Both the position numbers and the translations under genes were made by a program. From the NCBI GenBank assembly GCA_001314705.1, contig LJSU01000009.1:1-64000 (forward strand): DNA of 64,000 bases, read 5' to 3'. This document shows, piece by piece, positions 24,325 through 32,977 of this stretch (within the stretch, counting starts at the first letter, position 1; each line of letters starts with the position of its first letter). Under the pieces are notes generated by a model. The model saw only the letters and a program-made list of their open reading frames with translations. It was not told where the DNA came from and did no database searches. The DNA is from Rhodobacteraceae bacterium HLUCCO07. Lineage in GTDB: Bacteria > Pseudomonadota > Alphaproteobacteria > Rhodobacterales > Rhodobacteraceae.

Positions 24325-26621
24325 ACGGTCCCCACCAGTTCTGCCTCGCGGTCGGCCAGGCGCCAGAGTTGATCGCGTCCGGGGAGATAGGGCAGGGGCC
24401 AGTCGGTTGCCTGCCGGTCGCCGATCCGGGCGCCCTCATGGAAGGTCCAGTAGGGATCGGCCAGGTGCGGACGCCCCACCGCCACCAGATCGGCACGGCC
24501 CGCCATCAGGATCGAATTGGCGTGGTCGGCCTCATAGATGTTGCCGACGGCCATGGTCTTGATCCCGGCCTCGTTGCGAATACGGTCCGAGAACGGTGTC
24601 TGGAACATCCGGCCATAGATGGGTTGCGCCTCGATGCTGGTCTGCCCCGCCGAGACGTCAATGATGTCGGCGCCCGCGTCCGCGAACATGCGCGCGATCT
24701 CGACGGCCTCGTCCGGGGTGACCCCATGATCGCCGACCCAGTCATTGGCTGAAATCCGTACGCTCATCGGTTTGCCTGCGGACCAGACGGCACGCATCGC
24801 GGCAAAGACCTCGAGCGGATAGCGCATCCTGTTTTCAAGGCTTCCGCCATATTCATCGCCCCGTGCGTTCGACACGGGCGAGATGAAGGACGAGATGAGA
24901 TAGCCGTGTGCCGCGTGCAGCTCGATCATGTCGAACCCCGCGCGGTCGGCCATTTGCGCCGCCGCCACGAACTCATCGCGCGCCTTGTCCATCTCGGACC
25001 GGGTGATCTCGCGCGGGGTGGGGTTCTCGGGCGACCAAGGGATCGGCGAGGCCGAGACGACCTCCCAGTTGCCGTGCGGCAGTGGTGCGTCCATCCGCTC
25101 CCAACCCAGTTGGGTCGAGCCCTTGCGCCCGGAATGGCCGATCTGGCAGCAGATCTTTGCATCGGTTTCACCATGCACGAAATCGACCACCCGCGCCCAT
25201 GCGCTTTCATGTTCGGGCGCGTAGAGGCCGGGGCAGCCCGGGGTGATCCGCCCTTCGGCACTGACACAGGTCATCTCGGTATAAACCAAGCCCGCACCGC
25301 CCTTGGCCCGTTCGCCCAGGTGCACGAGATGCCAGTCGGTGGGGCAGCCATCGACGGCCTTGTATTGCGCCATGGGTGAGACGACGATGCGGTTTTTCAG
25401 CTCCATTTCGCGCAGGGTGAATGGGGTGAACATCGGGGAACGCACCGGCGCATCCCGGGGCACTCCGGCCTGATCCATGAACCACCGCTCCGCGCTTTCA
25501 AGCCATTCGGGATCGCGCAGGCGCAGGTTTTCATGGGAGATCCGCTGCGAGCGGGTGAGCAGGGAATAGTTGAACTGCACCGGGTCGAGATCAAGGTAGC
25601 GTTCGACCTCCTCGAACCATTCAAGGCTGTTGCGCGCTGCCGATTGCAGGCGCAGCACTTCGAGCCGACGTTCGTCCTGATACCGCCGAAAGGCCGTCTC
25701 CATGCTGGGCTCGGAATGCAGGTATTCGGCCAATGCGATGGCACTGTCAAAGGCCAGCCGCGTGCCGGAACCGATCGAGAAATGCGCCGTGGCCGAGGCA
25801 TCGCCAAGAAGCACGACATTCTCGTGATACCAGGTCTGGCAAAGCACGCGGGGAAAATTGATCCAGACCGCCGAGCCGCGCAGATGCGCCGCATTCGACA
25901 TAAGTTCATGCCCGCCCAAATGGCTTTCGAATACCTTGCGGCAGGTCTCGACGGTTTCTTCCTTGCTCATGCCCTCGAAACCGAACCTGTCCCAGGTTTC
26001 CTGGCTGCATTCGACGATGAATGTCGCCGTGTCTGCGTCGAACTGGTAGACATGCGCCCAGATCCAGCCATGTTGGGTCTTTTCGAAGATAAATGTGAAG
26101 GCATCGTCGAATTTCTGATGCGTGCCGAGCCAGACGAATTTGCATTTGCGGGTGTCGACATCGGGTTTGAACGCGTCGGCGTATTCCTCTCGTACGCGCG
26201 AATTGATCCCGTCACAGCCGACGACCAGATCATATTCCTTGCGATACTCTTCTGCAGTCCTGAATTCCGTCTCGAACCGCAAGTTGACCCCCAGCTCGCG
26301 GGCGCGCTCCTGCAACAGGATCAGCATCTGCTTGCGCCCGATTCCCGCAAAGCCATGCCCGCCGGAGACCGTGCGCTGACCCTTGTGGATGACGGCGATG
26401 TCATCCCAATAGGCAAAATGATCACGGATCGCCTGGGCGCTCTTCGGATCGTTGGACTGCAGCTTGTCGAGCGCATCATCCGACAGAACCACGCCCCAGC
26501 CGAAGGTGTCGCTTGCGCGGTTGCGCTCGATGACCGCGATTTCATGCGCCGGGTCGCGCAGCTTCATCGAAATGGCAAAATACAGGCCGGCCGGCCCGCC
26601 ACCCAAACATGCAATCCGCAT
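24321..26621 (-). CDS. Bifunctional aryl-CoA monooxygenase/reductase (2-aminobenzoyl-CoA monooxygenase/reductase-like)
   Basis: A 766-residue fusion of two flavoproteins. Residues ~1-380 form an FAD aromatic monooxygenase ([47 protein letters not shown]). Residues ~400-766 form an Old Yellow Enzyme-type NADH:flavin oxidoreductase ([57 protein letters not shown]). This architecture is that of 2-aminobenzoyl-CoA monooxygenase/reductase from Azoarcus evansii and salicylyl-CoA 5-hydroxylase, which hydroxylate and, in the former, reduce the aromatic ring of the CoA ester. Linked tryptophan dioxygenase favours the aminobenzoyl-CoA role; salicylyl-CoA is the alternative. The ATG at 26621 has GGGAGG at ideal spacing; it is first in the operon. 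Confidence 0.9.
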   Translation of the reverse strand: MRIACLGGGPAGLYFAISMKLRDPAHEIAVIERNRASDTFGWGVVLSDDALDKLQSNDPKSAQAIRDHFAYWDDIAVIHKGQRTVSGGHGFAGIGRKQMLILLQERARELGVNLRFETEFRTAEEYRKEYDLVVGCDGINSRVREEYADAFKPDVDTRKCKFVWLGTHQKFDDAFTFIFEKTQHGWIWAHVYQFDADTATFIVECSQETWDRFGFEGMSKEETVETCRKVFESHLGGHELMSNAAHLRGSAVWINFPRVLCQTWYHENVVLLGDASATAHFSIGSGTRLAFDSAIALAEYLHSEPSMETAFRRYQDERRLEVLRLQSAARNSLEWFEEVERYLDLDPVQFNYSLLTRSQRISHENLRLRDPEWLESAERWFMDQAGVPRDAPVRSPMFTPFTLREMELKNRIVVSPMAQYKAVDGCPTDWHLVHLGERAKGGAGLVYTEMTCVSAEGRITPGCPGLYAPEHESAWARVVDFVHGETDAKICCQIGHSGRKGSTQLGWERMDAPLPHGNWEVVSASPIPWSPENPTPREITRSEMDKARDEFVAAAQMADRAGFDMIELHAAHGYLISSFISPVSNARGDEYGGSLENRMRYPLEVFAAMRAVWSAGKPMSVRISANDWVGDHGVTPDEAVEIARMFADAGADIIDVSAGQTSIEAQPIYGRMFQTPFSDRIRNEAGIKTMAVGNIYEADHANSILMAGRADLVAVGRPHLADPYWTFHEGARIGDRQATDWPLPYLPGRDQLWRLADREAELVGTV

Positions 26622-26692
26622 CAAGGCCTCCCATGATTCGCCGGGTTGCAATGATCCCGGGTGCGTGGAGTCTGAACATGGAATATAGATAG

Positions 26693-26704
26693 TTCAAGAT
26701 TGAA
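26693..26704. promoter_or_regulatory. Palindromic operator candidate TTCAAGATTGAA
   Basis: TTCAA and TTGAA arms flank a 2-nt centre, immediately at the -10 / start region of the minus-strand promoter. This is where a MarR-type repressor would block transcription. Confidence 0.5.
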
Positions 26705-26732
26705 ATTTACAAACATATAGAATAATCTGCAA
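26704..26732 (-). promoter_or_regulatory. Predicted promoter of the aryl-CoA operon
   Basis: On the minus strand TTGCAG (26732-26727), a 17-nt spacer and TAAATT (26709-26704) lie about 80 nt before the monooxygenase/reductase start codon. Confidence 0.5.
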
Positions 26733-26836
26733 CAGGAGCGCGTCGACCCGGGAGTGTTGACGTGGTTCGGGGTGTTTTTTGTAGGGTATGCTTACGTTTT
26801 TGTTGACAAGTGTCGCCGTGTTGGGAACCTTTGAAG

Positions 26837-26858
26837 TTGAGGCAATATATTGCATCAA
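26837..26858. promoter_or_regulatory. 22-bp palindromic operator candidate
   Basis: A perfect GCAATATATTGC core (26842-26853) is extended by TTGA and TCAA arms with one mismatched pair. It lies 82 nt before the importer's first start codon and shares GGCAATATA with the site at 26907. Confidence 0.55.
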
Positions 26859-26906
26859 CTTCCGCGATTCCTGCCGGGTGCAGCGGGGAGGAACTGTGTC
26901 CGATAG

Positions 26907-26920
26907 GGCAATATAGTGCC
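26907..26920. promoter_or_regulatory. Second operator-like palindrome GGCAATATAGTGCC
   Basis: Palindromic at six of seven base pairs, with its centre 66 bp from that of the 26837 site, and just upstream of the GGGAGG ribosome-binding site of the binding-protein gene. Confidence 0.5.
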
Positions 26921-26939
26921 AATCAATGGGAGGAAGAAA

Positions 26940-28079
26940 ATGAAACTCAAATCACTTATGCTCGCGGCCTGTGCCGCGACAATGACAATGGGCGCGGCTC
27001 AGGCCGAAGGCGTCAAGGTTGGGATGATCACGACGCTGTCTGGGGGCGGTGCAGGGCTGGGTATCGATGTGCGTGACGGTTTCATGCTCGCCGTCAAGCA
27101 GTCGGGCCGATCGGATATCGAAGTGGTGGTCGAGGACGATCAGCAAAAACCTGATGTGGCGGTGCAACTTGCCGACAGGCTGGTGCAATCGGAAAAGGTC
27201 GATCTGCTGACCGGGATCATCTGGTCCAACCTTGCCATGGCTGTGGTGCCTTCGGTGACAGCGCAGGGCAAGTTCTACATTTCGCCCAATGCCGGGCCTT
27301 CCGCACTCGCAGGCAAGGGATGTCATCCGAACTACTTCAACGTGGCGTGGCAGAACGATGCCTTCAATGAAGCAGCGGGCGCCTGGGCCTCCGAGAACGG
27401 CATCGAGAAGGTCTTCCTGCTGGCGCCCAATTATCCGGCGGGCAAGGACATGATCGCGGGCTTCAAACGCTTCTACAAGGGCGAGATCGCCGATGAAGTC
27501 TATACCAAGCTTGGCCAGAACGACTACGCCGCCGAAATCGCGCAGATCCGATCGGCGGATGCGGATATGCTCTATTATTTCTTGCCGGGCGGCATGGGGA
27601 TTTCCTTCATGAAGCAATACGCCGGTTCCGGTGCCGACAAGCCGGTGATGGGGCCCGCCTTCAGCTTCGATCAGGGTATCCTGGGCGCGATCGGCGAGGC
27701 GGCGCTTGGGGTCAAGAACACATCGCACTGGTCCAAGGATCTCGATGTGCCCGGCAATGCCGAGTTCGTGGAGAGCTTCATCGAGGAATTCGACCGCCTG
27801 CCGTCGCTCTACGCGGCGCAGGGTTTCGATACGGGTCTGCTTCTGGTTTCGGCCATGGAAAAGGCCGACATCTCGGATGCCGACGCGTTCCGCACTGCGC
27901 TGGAGGCGGCGGATTTCCAGTCGGTCCGGGGCGATTTCGAATTCGCGCCGAACCATCACCCGATTCACACCATCTACATGCGTGAGGTGGTCAAGGAGGG
28001 CGATGTGGTCACCAACAAGGTGATCGGTGTGGCCGCCGAGGATCATACCGACTCCTATGGCGTCGACTGCAAGATGTAA
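26940..28079 (+). CDS. ABC transporter substrate-binding protein (branched-chain amino acid / aromatic type)
   Basis: A 379-residue periplasmic binding protein. A Sec signal peptide (MKLKSLMLAACAATMTMG, cleavage near AQAEG) precedes a type I fold Leu/Ile/Val-binding domain (VGMITTLSGGGAGLGIDVRD). Family members bind branched-chain amino acids but also many aromatic carboxylates. It is divergent from the aryl-CoA operon and is followed by the matching permeases and ATPases, so its ligand may be an aromatic acid such as anthranilate, or an aromatic amino acid or kynurenine. The ATG follows GGGAGG by 7 nt; longer in-frame starts are rejected because they would precede the signal peptide. Confidence 0.92.
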   Translation: MKLKSLMLAACAATMTMGAAQAEGVKVGMITTLSGGGAGLGIDVRDGFMLAVKQSGRSDIEVVVEDDQQKPDVAVQLADRLVQSEKVDLLTGIIWSNLAMAVVPSVTAQGKFYISPNAGPSALAGKGCHPNYFNVAWQNDAFNEAAGAWASENGIEKVFLLAPNYPAGKDMIAGFKRFYKGEIADEVYTKLGQNDYAAEIAQIRSADADMLYYFLPGGMGISFMKQYAGSGADKPVMGPAFSFDQGILGAIGEAALGVKNTSHWSKDLDVPGNAEFVESFIEEFDRLPSLYAAQGFDTGLLLVSAMEKADISDADAFRTALEAADFQSVRGDFEFAPNHHPIHTIYMREVVKEGDVVTNKVIGVAAEDHTDSYGVDCKM

Positions 28080-28087
28080 GGCCATGA

Positions 28088-28112
28088 CCGCCGGGGCTAC
28101 GCGCCCCGGCGG
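28088..28112 (+). terminator. Intraoperonic stem-loop after the binding-protein gene
   Basis: A 10-bp perfect stem (28088-28097 with 28103-28112) and TACGC loop without a T-tract, 9 nt after the binding-protein stop. It probably stabilises the upstream mRNA or attenuates read-through so the binding protein is made in excess over the permeases. Confidence 0.6.
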
Positions 28113-28145
28113 ACCGGGCGGAATTCACGGCAGGTTAACGGGCAA

Positions 28146-29063
28146 ATGAATCTGGTCCTTCTGATCGAGCAGCTTCTCAACGGGCTGCAATTCGGTGTTA
28201 TGCTGTTTCTCATGGCGGCGGGGCTCACGCTCATCTTCGGGGTGATGGGGCTGATCAACCTCGCGCATGGGTCACTCTACATGATCGGGGCGTTTGCCGC
28301 CGCCGCCGTGGCCTCGGCGACCGGCAGCTTCACCTTGGCGCTGATGGCGTCGCTGGCTGCTGCAGCGCTCGCCGGGGTGATCGTCGAAATGGTTGTCATC
28401 CGACGCCTTTACGACCGCGATCACCTTGATCAGGTGCTGGCCACGTTTGCGCTGATCCTGATCTTTTCTGAAGGCACCCGTTGGGTGTTCGGCTCATTTC
28501 CGATTTACCTCGATGTGCCCGCGGCCTTGTCGGGCGGGGTCAATCTGCCCTTTGGCATCAGATATCCGGCCTATCGGCTGGCCATCATCGGGATTGGCCT
28601 GGTCGTCGCCTTCGGGCTTTTCCTGCTGATTACCCGCACGAGGATCGGGATGCGTATCCGTGCGGGCGAGAGCGACCGCGAGATGATCGGGGCGCTCGGC
28701 GTCAACATCGCGGTGCTGTACACGGCGATCTTCGCCCTTGGTGCGGCGCTGGCCGGGTTCGCGGGGGCCTTGGTCGGCGCGATCCAGTCCGTCGAGGTCG
28801 GCATGGGCGAGCCGGTGCTGATCCTGGCTTTCGTCACGATCGTGATCGGCGGCATCGGGTCGATCCGCGGCGCCTTTGTCGGGGCGCTTCTGGTTGGGCT
28901 GACCGACACGATGGGTCGGGTTTTGCTCCCGATCCTGTTTCGCGCCTTCATGGAGCCCTCGGCGGCCACTGCGGTCGGTGCCGCGCTGGCCTCGATGTCG
29001 ATCTATATCCTGATGGCGGCGATCCTGCTGTTCAAACCCACCGGCCTTTACGGGAGCGCCTGA
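28146..29063 (+). CDS. Branched-chain amino acid-type ABC permease (LivH family)
   Basis: A 305-residue polytopic membrane protein of the LivH family. The N-terminal LNGLQFGVMLFLMAAGLTLI and GLINLAHGSLYMIGAF helices and the C-terminal AFVTIVIGGIGSIRGAFVGA motif are typical. It forms the inner-membrane channel with the LivM-like protein whose gene starts 3 nt later. The ribosome-binding site is modest. Its place in the importer next to the aryl-CoA operon suggests uptake of the operon's substrate. Confidence 0.93.
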   Translation: MNLVLLIEQLLNGLQFGVMLFLMAAGLTLIFGVMGLINLAHGSLYMIGAFAAAAVASATGSFTLALMASLAAAALAGVIVEMVVIRRLYDRDHLDQVLATFALILIFSEGTRWVFGSFPIYLDVPAALSGGVNLPFGIRYPAYRLAIIGIGLVVAFGLFLLITRTRIGMRIRAGESDREMIGALGVNIAVLYTAIFALGAALAGFAGALVGAIQSVEVGMGEPVLILAFVTIVIGGIGSIRGAFVGALLVGLTDTMGRVLLPILFRAFMEPSAATAVGAALASMSIYILMAAILLFKPTGLYGSA

Positions 29064-29066
29064 ACC

Positions 29067-30056
29067 ATGCGGCGGGAGACCCTGATCAACACGATCCTGA
29101 CCCTTGGCCTCTTGGCGGTGCCGCTGGTGGCCTGGGCAATGGACGAAACCTACGCCATCACGCTTGCCACCGAGGTCGTGATCCTCGCGCTTGCCGGCGT
29201 CGGGCTCAACCTCGCGCTGGGGCTGGGCGGCTTGGTCAGCCTGGGCCATGCGATGTTCTTCGGTATCGGCGGCTATGCCGCCGGTATCCTGGCAAGTCAC
29301 GCGCAAAGTTACGATCCCATCATGGAATGGCCCTTCCTGATCGAGGGCACCCAGTCCATGCCGGTGATCTGGCTTCTGGCGATCGTGGCTTCGGCGTTGG
29401 TGGCACTGGCAACCGGGGCTCTGAGCCTGCGAACATCGGGCGTCTACTTCATCATGATCACCCTGGCGTTCGGCCAGATGTTCTATTACTTCACAATCTC
29501 TTGGCCCGCCTATGGCGGCGAGGACGGACTGTCGATCTACGTGCGCGACCGCTTCCCCGGGCTCAACACGCTCGATCCAATCCAGTTCTTCGGCCTGTGT
29601 TTCGTGTTGCTCATGGTTTGCCTCTTCATCGTGGCGCGACTGTCGCGCTCGGGCTTCGGCCTGGCGCTCAATGCCGCCCGCCAGAACGAGACGCGGGTGC
29701 GCGCCGTCGGGATCGAACCCTATCGCTTGCGGCTGATGGCCTTCGTCATTTCCGGCGCGATTACCGGGTTGGCCGGGGCGCTTTACGCCGACCTGAACCG
29801 CTTTGTCAGCCCGGTGATGTTCTCGTGGCACACCAGCGGGGAAATCATGGTCTTCGTGATCCTAGGTGGCGTGGCGCGGCTCTTCGGGCCGGTTGCAGGG
29901 GCGGCGCTCTTCATCATCCTCGAAGAGGCGCTGGACGGTGTATCGGACTATTGGCACATCTATCTCGGCGCGCTGTTGCTGATTGTCGTGCTCTTCGCGC
30001 GCGGCGGGCTCATCGGGCTGTTGGCAGGGCGCAATGGCGGGGGTGGCCATGACTGA
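29067..30056 (+). CDS. Branched-chain amino acid-type ABC permease (LivM family)
   Basis: A 329-residue polytopic membrane protein of the LivM family; GLNLALGLGGLVSLGHAMFF and SGVYFIMITLAFGQMFYYF are diagnostic helices, and the SGEIMVFVILGGVARLFGPV block is the cytoplasmic coupling region. It heterodimerises with the LivH-like permease. Its 3' end overlaps the first ATPase gene by 8 nt. Confidence 0.93.
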   Translation: MRRETLINTILTLGLLAVPLVAWAMDETYAITLATEVVILALAGVGLNLALGLGGLVSLGHAMFFGIGGYAAGILASHAQSYDPIMEWPFLIEGTQSMPVIWLLAIVASALVALATGALSLRTSGVYFIMITLAFGQMFYYFTISWPAYGGEDGLSIYVRDRFPGLNTLDPIQFFGLCFVLLMVCLFIVARLSRSGFGLALNAARQNETRVRAVGIEPYRLRLMAFVISGAITGLAGALYADLNRFVSPVMFSWHTSGEIMVFVILGGVARLFGPVAGAALFIILEEALDGVSDYWHIYLGALLLIVVLFARGGLIGLLAGRNGGGGHD

Positions 30057-30804
30057 AACGCTTCTCGAAATTCGCGGCATGTCCAAATCCTTCGGTGCTC
30101 TCAAGGCATCTGATGACGTTTCGCTCGACCTCAAGCAGGGCGAGATACATGCGCTGATCGGCCCCAATGGCGCCGGCAAATCGACGCTGATTGCCCAGAT
30201 CGCGGGCAGCCTGCGCCCCGACAGTGGCGAGGTCTGGCTCGAAGGGCACAACGTGACCCATCAGGACGCGGTGGCCCGCGCCAAGGCGGGGTTGGGGCGG
30301 ACGTTCCAGATTTCCTCGCTTGCGATGGAGGACACGGTGCTGCAAAACGCGATGCTCGGAGCGCTCGGTGCGCGCCGCCGCGTGCCCGGACTCTGGCGTC
30401 CCGTGATGCGCGACAGCGATCTGCGCGCAACCGCCATGGAGGCCCTGCGAGAGGTCGGTCTCGAGGAGTTCGCCCATTTCCGCACGGCCGATCTCAGTCA
30501 CGGCCAGCGCCGCCAGCTCGAGGTTGCCGTCGCCCTCACGCTCCGGCCGCACGTGTTCCTGATGGACGAACCCATGGCCGGGCTCGGCGCCGAGGGTTCG
30601 GCCATATTGGTGGAGTTCCTTCGCAACCTCAAATCCCACGCGCCGATCCTCCTGGTCGAGCATGACATGGATGCGGTGTTCCAGTTGGCCGACCGGATCA
30701 GCGTTCTGGTCTATGGCCGGATCATCGCCACCGGCACACCGAGCGAGATCCGCGCCAATGCACAGGTGCGCGAGGCTTATCTGGGCGAGGAGGACGAGGA
30801 ATGA
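30049..30804 (+). CDS. Branched-chain amino acid-type ABC ATPase (LivG family)
   Basis: A 251-residue ABC ATPase: Walker A GPNGAGKST, signature LSHGQRRQLEVAVAL (a histidine replaces the usual second G of LSGGQ, as is common in LivG), Walker B VFLMDEPMAGLG and the switch region LLVEHDMDAVF. The ATG at 30049 is preferred because earlier in-frame codons lie inside livM. It energises the importer with the LivF-like protein, whose gene overlaps by 4 nt. Confidence 0.93.
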   Translation: MTETLLEIRGMSKSFGALKASDDVSLDLKQGEIHALIGPNGAGKSTLIAQIAGSLRPDSGEVWLEGHNVTHQDAVARAKAGLGRTFQISSLAMEDTVLQNAMLGALGARRRVPGLWRPVMRDSDLRATAMEALREVGLEEFAHFRTADLSHGQRRQLEVAVALTLRPHVFLMDEPMAGLGAEGSAILVEFLRNLKSHAPILLVEHDMDAVFQLADRISVLVYGRIIATGTPSEIRANAQVREAYLGEEDEE

Positions 30805-31490
30805 GCCTTTTGCGACTCGAGCATGTCTCGGCCTTCTATGGCCCCTCGCAGGCGCTTTTCGATGTCTCGCTCAGACTCGACCAGGGCGAGGTCGTCGCAC
30901 TCATGGGCCGCAACGGCATGGGCAAGACCACCACGATCAAGGTGATCTGCCGGATGCTCAAGCATCGCGGCGGGGCAGTGATGCTCGACGGGCAGGACAT
31001 GGCGCGGTGGCCGTCCTATCGCGCCGCGCGCGCGGGGCTTGGCCTCGTTCCCGAGGGACGGCGCTGCTTTCCAAATCTTACCGTGCGCGAGAACCTTATC
31101 GCCCCGGCGCGGCCTGGCCCCTGGACTTTGCGCCGCGTGTTCGAGTTCTTTCCCCGGCTGGGCGAGCGCGCGGGCCAGATGGCGGTGTCGCTTTCGGGCG
31201 GCGAGCAACAGATGCTGGCCATCGGGCGCGCGCTGATGACCAACCCGCGCATCCTCATTCTCGACGAGGCGACCGAGGGCCTTGCCCCGGTGATCCGGAA
31301 AGAGATCTGGGCGGCCATCGCAGAGCTCAAGCGCGACACCGGGCTTGCCATTCTCGTGGTGGACAAATCCCTCAGGGAGCTCTCGCGCGTGGCCGACCGG
31401 GGGGTGATTCTCGAGCGGGGGCGCTCGGTCTGGGGCGGTGGCTTTGACCGTCTCGATGCTGATAAGCGGGATCGCTACCTGGGCGTCTGA
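30801..31490 (+). CDS. Branched-chain amino acid-type ABC ATPase (LivF family)
   Basis: A 229-residue ABC ATPase with Walker A GRNGMGKTT, signature LSGGEQQMLAIGRAL and Walker B ILILDEATEGLAP. The switch segment reads VVDKSLREL, where an H-loop histidine (VEQN/VDKH-type positions vary in LivF) is not evident. It is the last gene of the importer operon, followed 2 nt later by a perfect 21-bp palindrome. Confidence 0.92.
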   Translation: MSLLRLEHVSAFYGPSQALFDVSLRLDQGEVVALMGRNGMGKTTTIKVICRMLKHRGGAVMLDGQDMARWPSYRAARAGLGLVPEGRRCFPNLTVRENLIAPARPGPWTLRRVFEFFPRLGERAGQMAVSLSGGEQQMLAIGRALMTNPRILILDEATEGLAPVIRKEIWAAIAELKRDTGLAILVVDKSLRELSRVADRGVILERGRSVWGGGFDRLDADKRDRYLGV

Positions 31491-31492
31491 AC

Positions 31493-31513
31493 CGATTTTT
31501 CGCCGAAAAATCG
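31493..31513. repeat. Perfect 21-bp palindrome after the importer operon
   Basis: CGATTTTTCG and CGAAAAATCG arms surround a single C; as RNA it would fold into an 8-bp stem with a CGCCG loop. A near-copy lies at 18849-18869, also just after a stop codon. Confidence 0.6.
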
Positions 31514-31556
31514 TGCGTTGCGTACTCATTGCAGCAGAAAAATGGTTTTTCAAAAA

Positions 31557-31572
31557 TTTACCATTTGATAAA
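31557..31572. promoter_or_regulatory. Degenerate RutR-type operator upstream of preT
   Basis: TTTACCATTTGATAAA matches 11 of the 14 fixed positions of the E. coli RutR consensus TTGACCANNTGGTCAA and is itself nearly palindromic. It lies 55 nt before preT, whose product belongs to the pathway RutR-like proteins control. Confidence 0.4.
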
Positions 31573-31627
31573 ATTTCAACTTGTGGCACCCTGAGAAAAA
31601 AGAACATCGAACTGGGAGATTGCCACA

Positions 31628-32977
31628 ATGGCGCACACCATCCGGACCCCCGGCATCGTCGCGGGCCGTCTTGAGAAGGACGTTCTGGCCGAGAATTTTT
31701 CGGACCTGCACCCGCCGCTTGACGCGCATGAGGCGCATGTCGCCGCCGACCGCTGCTATTTCTGTCATGACGCGCCCTGCATCACCGCCTGTCCGACCGA
31801 AATCGACATCCCGCTTTTCATTCGTCAGATCGCGACCGACACACCGCTCGCCGCGGGCAAGACGATCCTGGAACAGAACATTCTTGGCGGGATGTGTGCG
31901 CGGGTCTGCCCGACCGAAACCCTGTGCGAAGAGGCTTGCGTGCGCGAACTGGCCGAGGGCAAGCCAGTCGAGATCGGGCGCTTGCAGAGGTTTGCCACGG
32001 ACGCCTTGATGGCCCATGGTCCGCAGCCCTTCTCCCGTGCGGCGGCCACCGGCAAATCCGTGGCCGTGGTGGGGGCGGGCCCGGCGGGCCTGGCCTGCGC
32101 CCACCGACTTGCGATGCATGGGCATGACGTCACCATCTACGAGAAACGAGACAAGCCGGGCGGGCTCAACGAATACGGCATCGCCAGCTACAAGACGGTG
32201 AACGATTTCGCGCAGGCCGAGATCGATTGGCTTCTGGATATTGGCGGGATCGACATCCGCTATGGCCGGGCGCTTGGGCGCGATGTGACGCTGGAACAGC
32301 TTTCCGATGCCCATGACGCGGTGTTCCTCGGGATCGGCAAGCCCGGCGTGAACCGGCTGGGCGGGTTCGATCTTGACGGTATCCGCCCGGCGGTCGATTT
32401 CATCGCCGATCTGCGCCAGTCCGATGACCTCGCGACCCTGCCGGTGGGCCGCCATGTGGTGGTAATCGGCGGCGGCATGACCGCCGTTGATGCAGCCGTG
32501 CAATCGAAATTGCTGGGGGCGGAAAGCGTGACCATCGTTTACCGCCGCGCGCAGGCCGACATGCCGGCCAGCCGCTACGAACAGGACCTTGCGGCCTCCA
32601 ACGGCGTGAACCTGATGTTCAATGCGCAGCCGGTCTCGGCAAGCGGAGCCGGGGCGGTCGAAAGCGTCACTTTCGAATATACTGCCGACAACGGGACGGG
32701 TCTCAAAGGTACGGGCGAAAAGTTCGACCTGCCCGCCGATCAGGTGTTCCTCGCCATCGGACAGGTACTGGAGGGCGCGCCCGAAGACCTGTCGCGCGAG
32801 GGTGCCGCGCTGGCCACCGACCCGCATCATCGCACATCGCTGGCCAATGTCTGGGCGGGCGGCGATTGTTCGGCCACCGGCGAAGATCTCACCGTGACCG
32901 CGGTGGCCCAGGGCCGCGACGCGGCAGAAGCGATCCACAAATCCCTGATGGGTGAAGGAGGGCCGACAAATGGCTGA
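31628..32977 (+). CDS. preT: NAD-dependent dihydropyrimidine dehydrogenase subunit PreT
   Basis: A 449-residue iron-sulfur flavoprotein related to the glutamate synthase small subunit. N-terminal cysteine clusters (CYFCHDAPCITACP and CARVCPTETLCEEAC) bind two [4Fe-4S] centres. VVGAGPAGLACAHRL is the FAD-binding and VVIGGGMTAVDAA the NAD(P)-binding site. With PreA it reduces uracil and thymine to their 5,6-dihydro forms, the first step of reductive pyrimidine breakdown. preA starts within its last codons. A degenerate RutR-like site precedes it. Confidence 0.94.
   Translation: MAHTIRTPGIVAGRLEKDVLAENFSDLHPPLDAHEAHVAADRCYFCHDAPCITACPTEIDIPLFIRQIATDTPLAAGKTILEQNILGGMCARVCPTETLCEEACVRELAEGKPVEIGRLQRFATDALMAHGPQPFSRAAATGKSVAVVGAGPAGLACAHRLAMHGHDVTIYEKRDKPGGLNEYGIASYKTVNDFAQAEIDWLLDIGGIDIRYGRALGRDVTLEQLSDAHDAVFLGIGKPGVNRLGGFDLDGIRPAVDFIADLRQSDDLATLPVGRHVVVIGGGMTAVDAAVQSKLLGAESVTIVYRRAQADMPASRYEQDLAASNGVNLMFNAQPVSASGAGAVESVTFEYTADNGTGLKGTGEKFDLPADQVFLAIGQVLEGAPEDLSREGAALATDPHHRTSLANVWAGGDCSATGEDLTVTAVAQGRDAAEAIHKSLMGEGGPTNG

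Larger units (their letters stand above)
26622..26939. other. Divergent control region of the aryl-CoA operon and the ABC importer
   Basis: 318 nt between divergent start codons. It contains a good minus-strand promoter (26704-26732) overlapped by a TTCAA/TTGAA palindrome, and two related palindromes (26837-26858, 26907-26920) in front of the importer. TTGACA at 26803-26808 might be a plus-strand -35 box, but no convincing -10 follows at 17 nt. Confidence 0.65.

Noticed and set aside
26803-26831. TTGACA as a plus-strand promoter for the importer
   Set aside because: The -35 box is perfect but the expected -10 position reads AACCTT, too weak to call.
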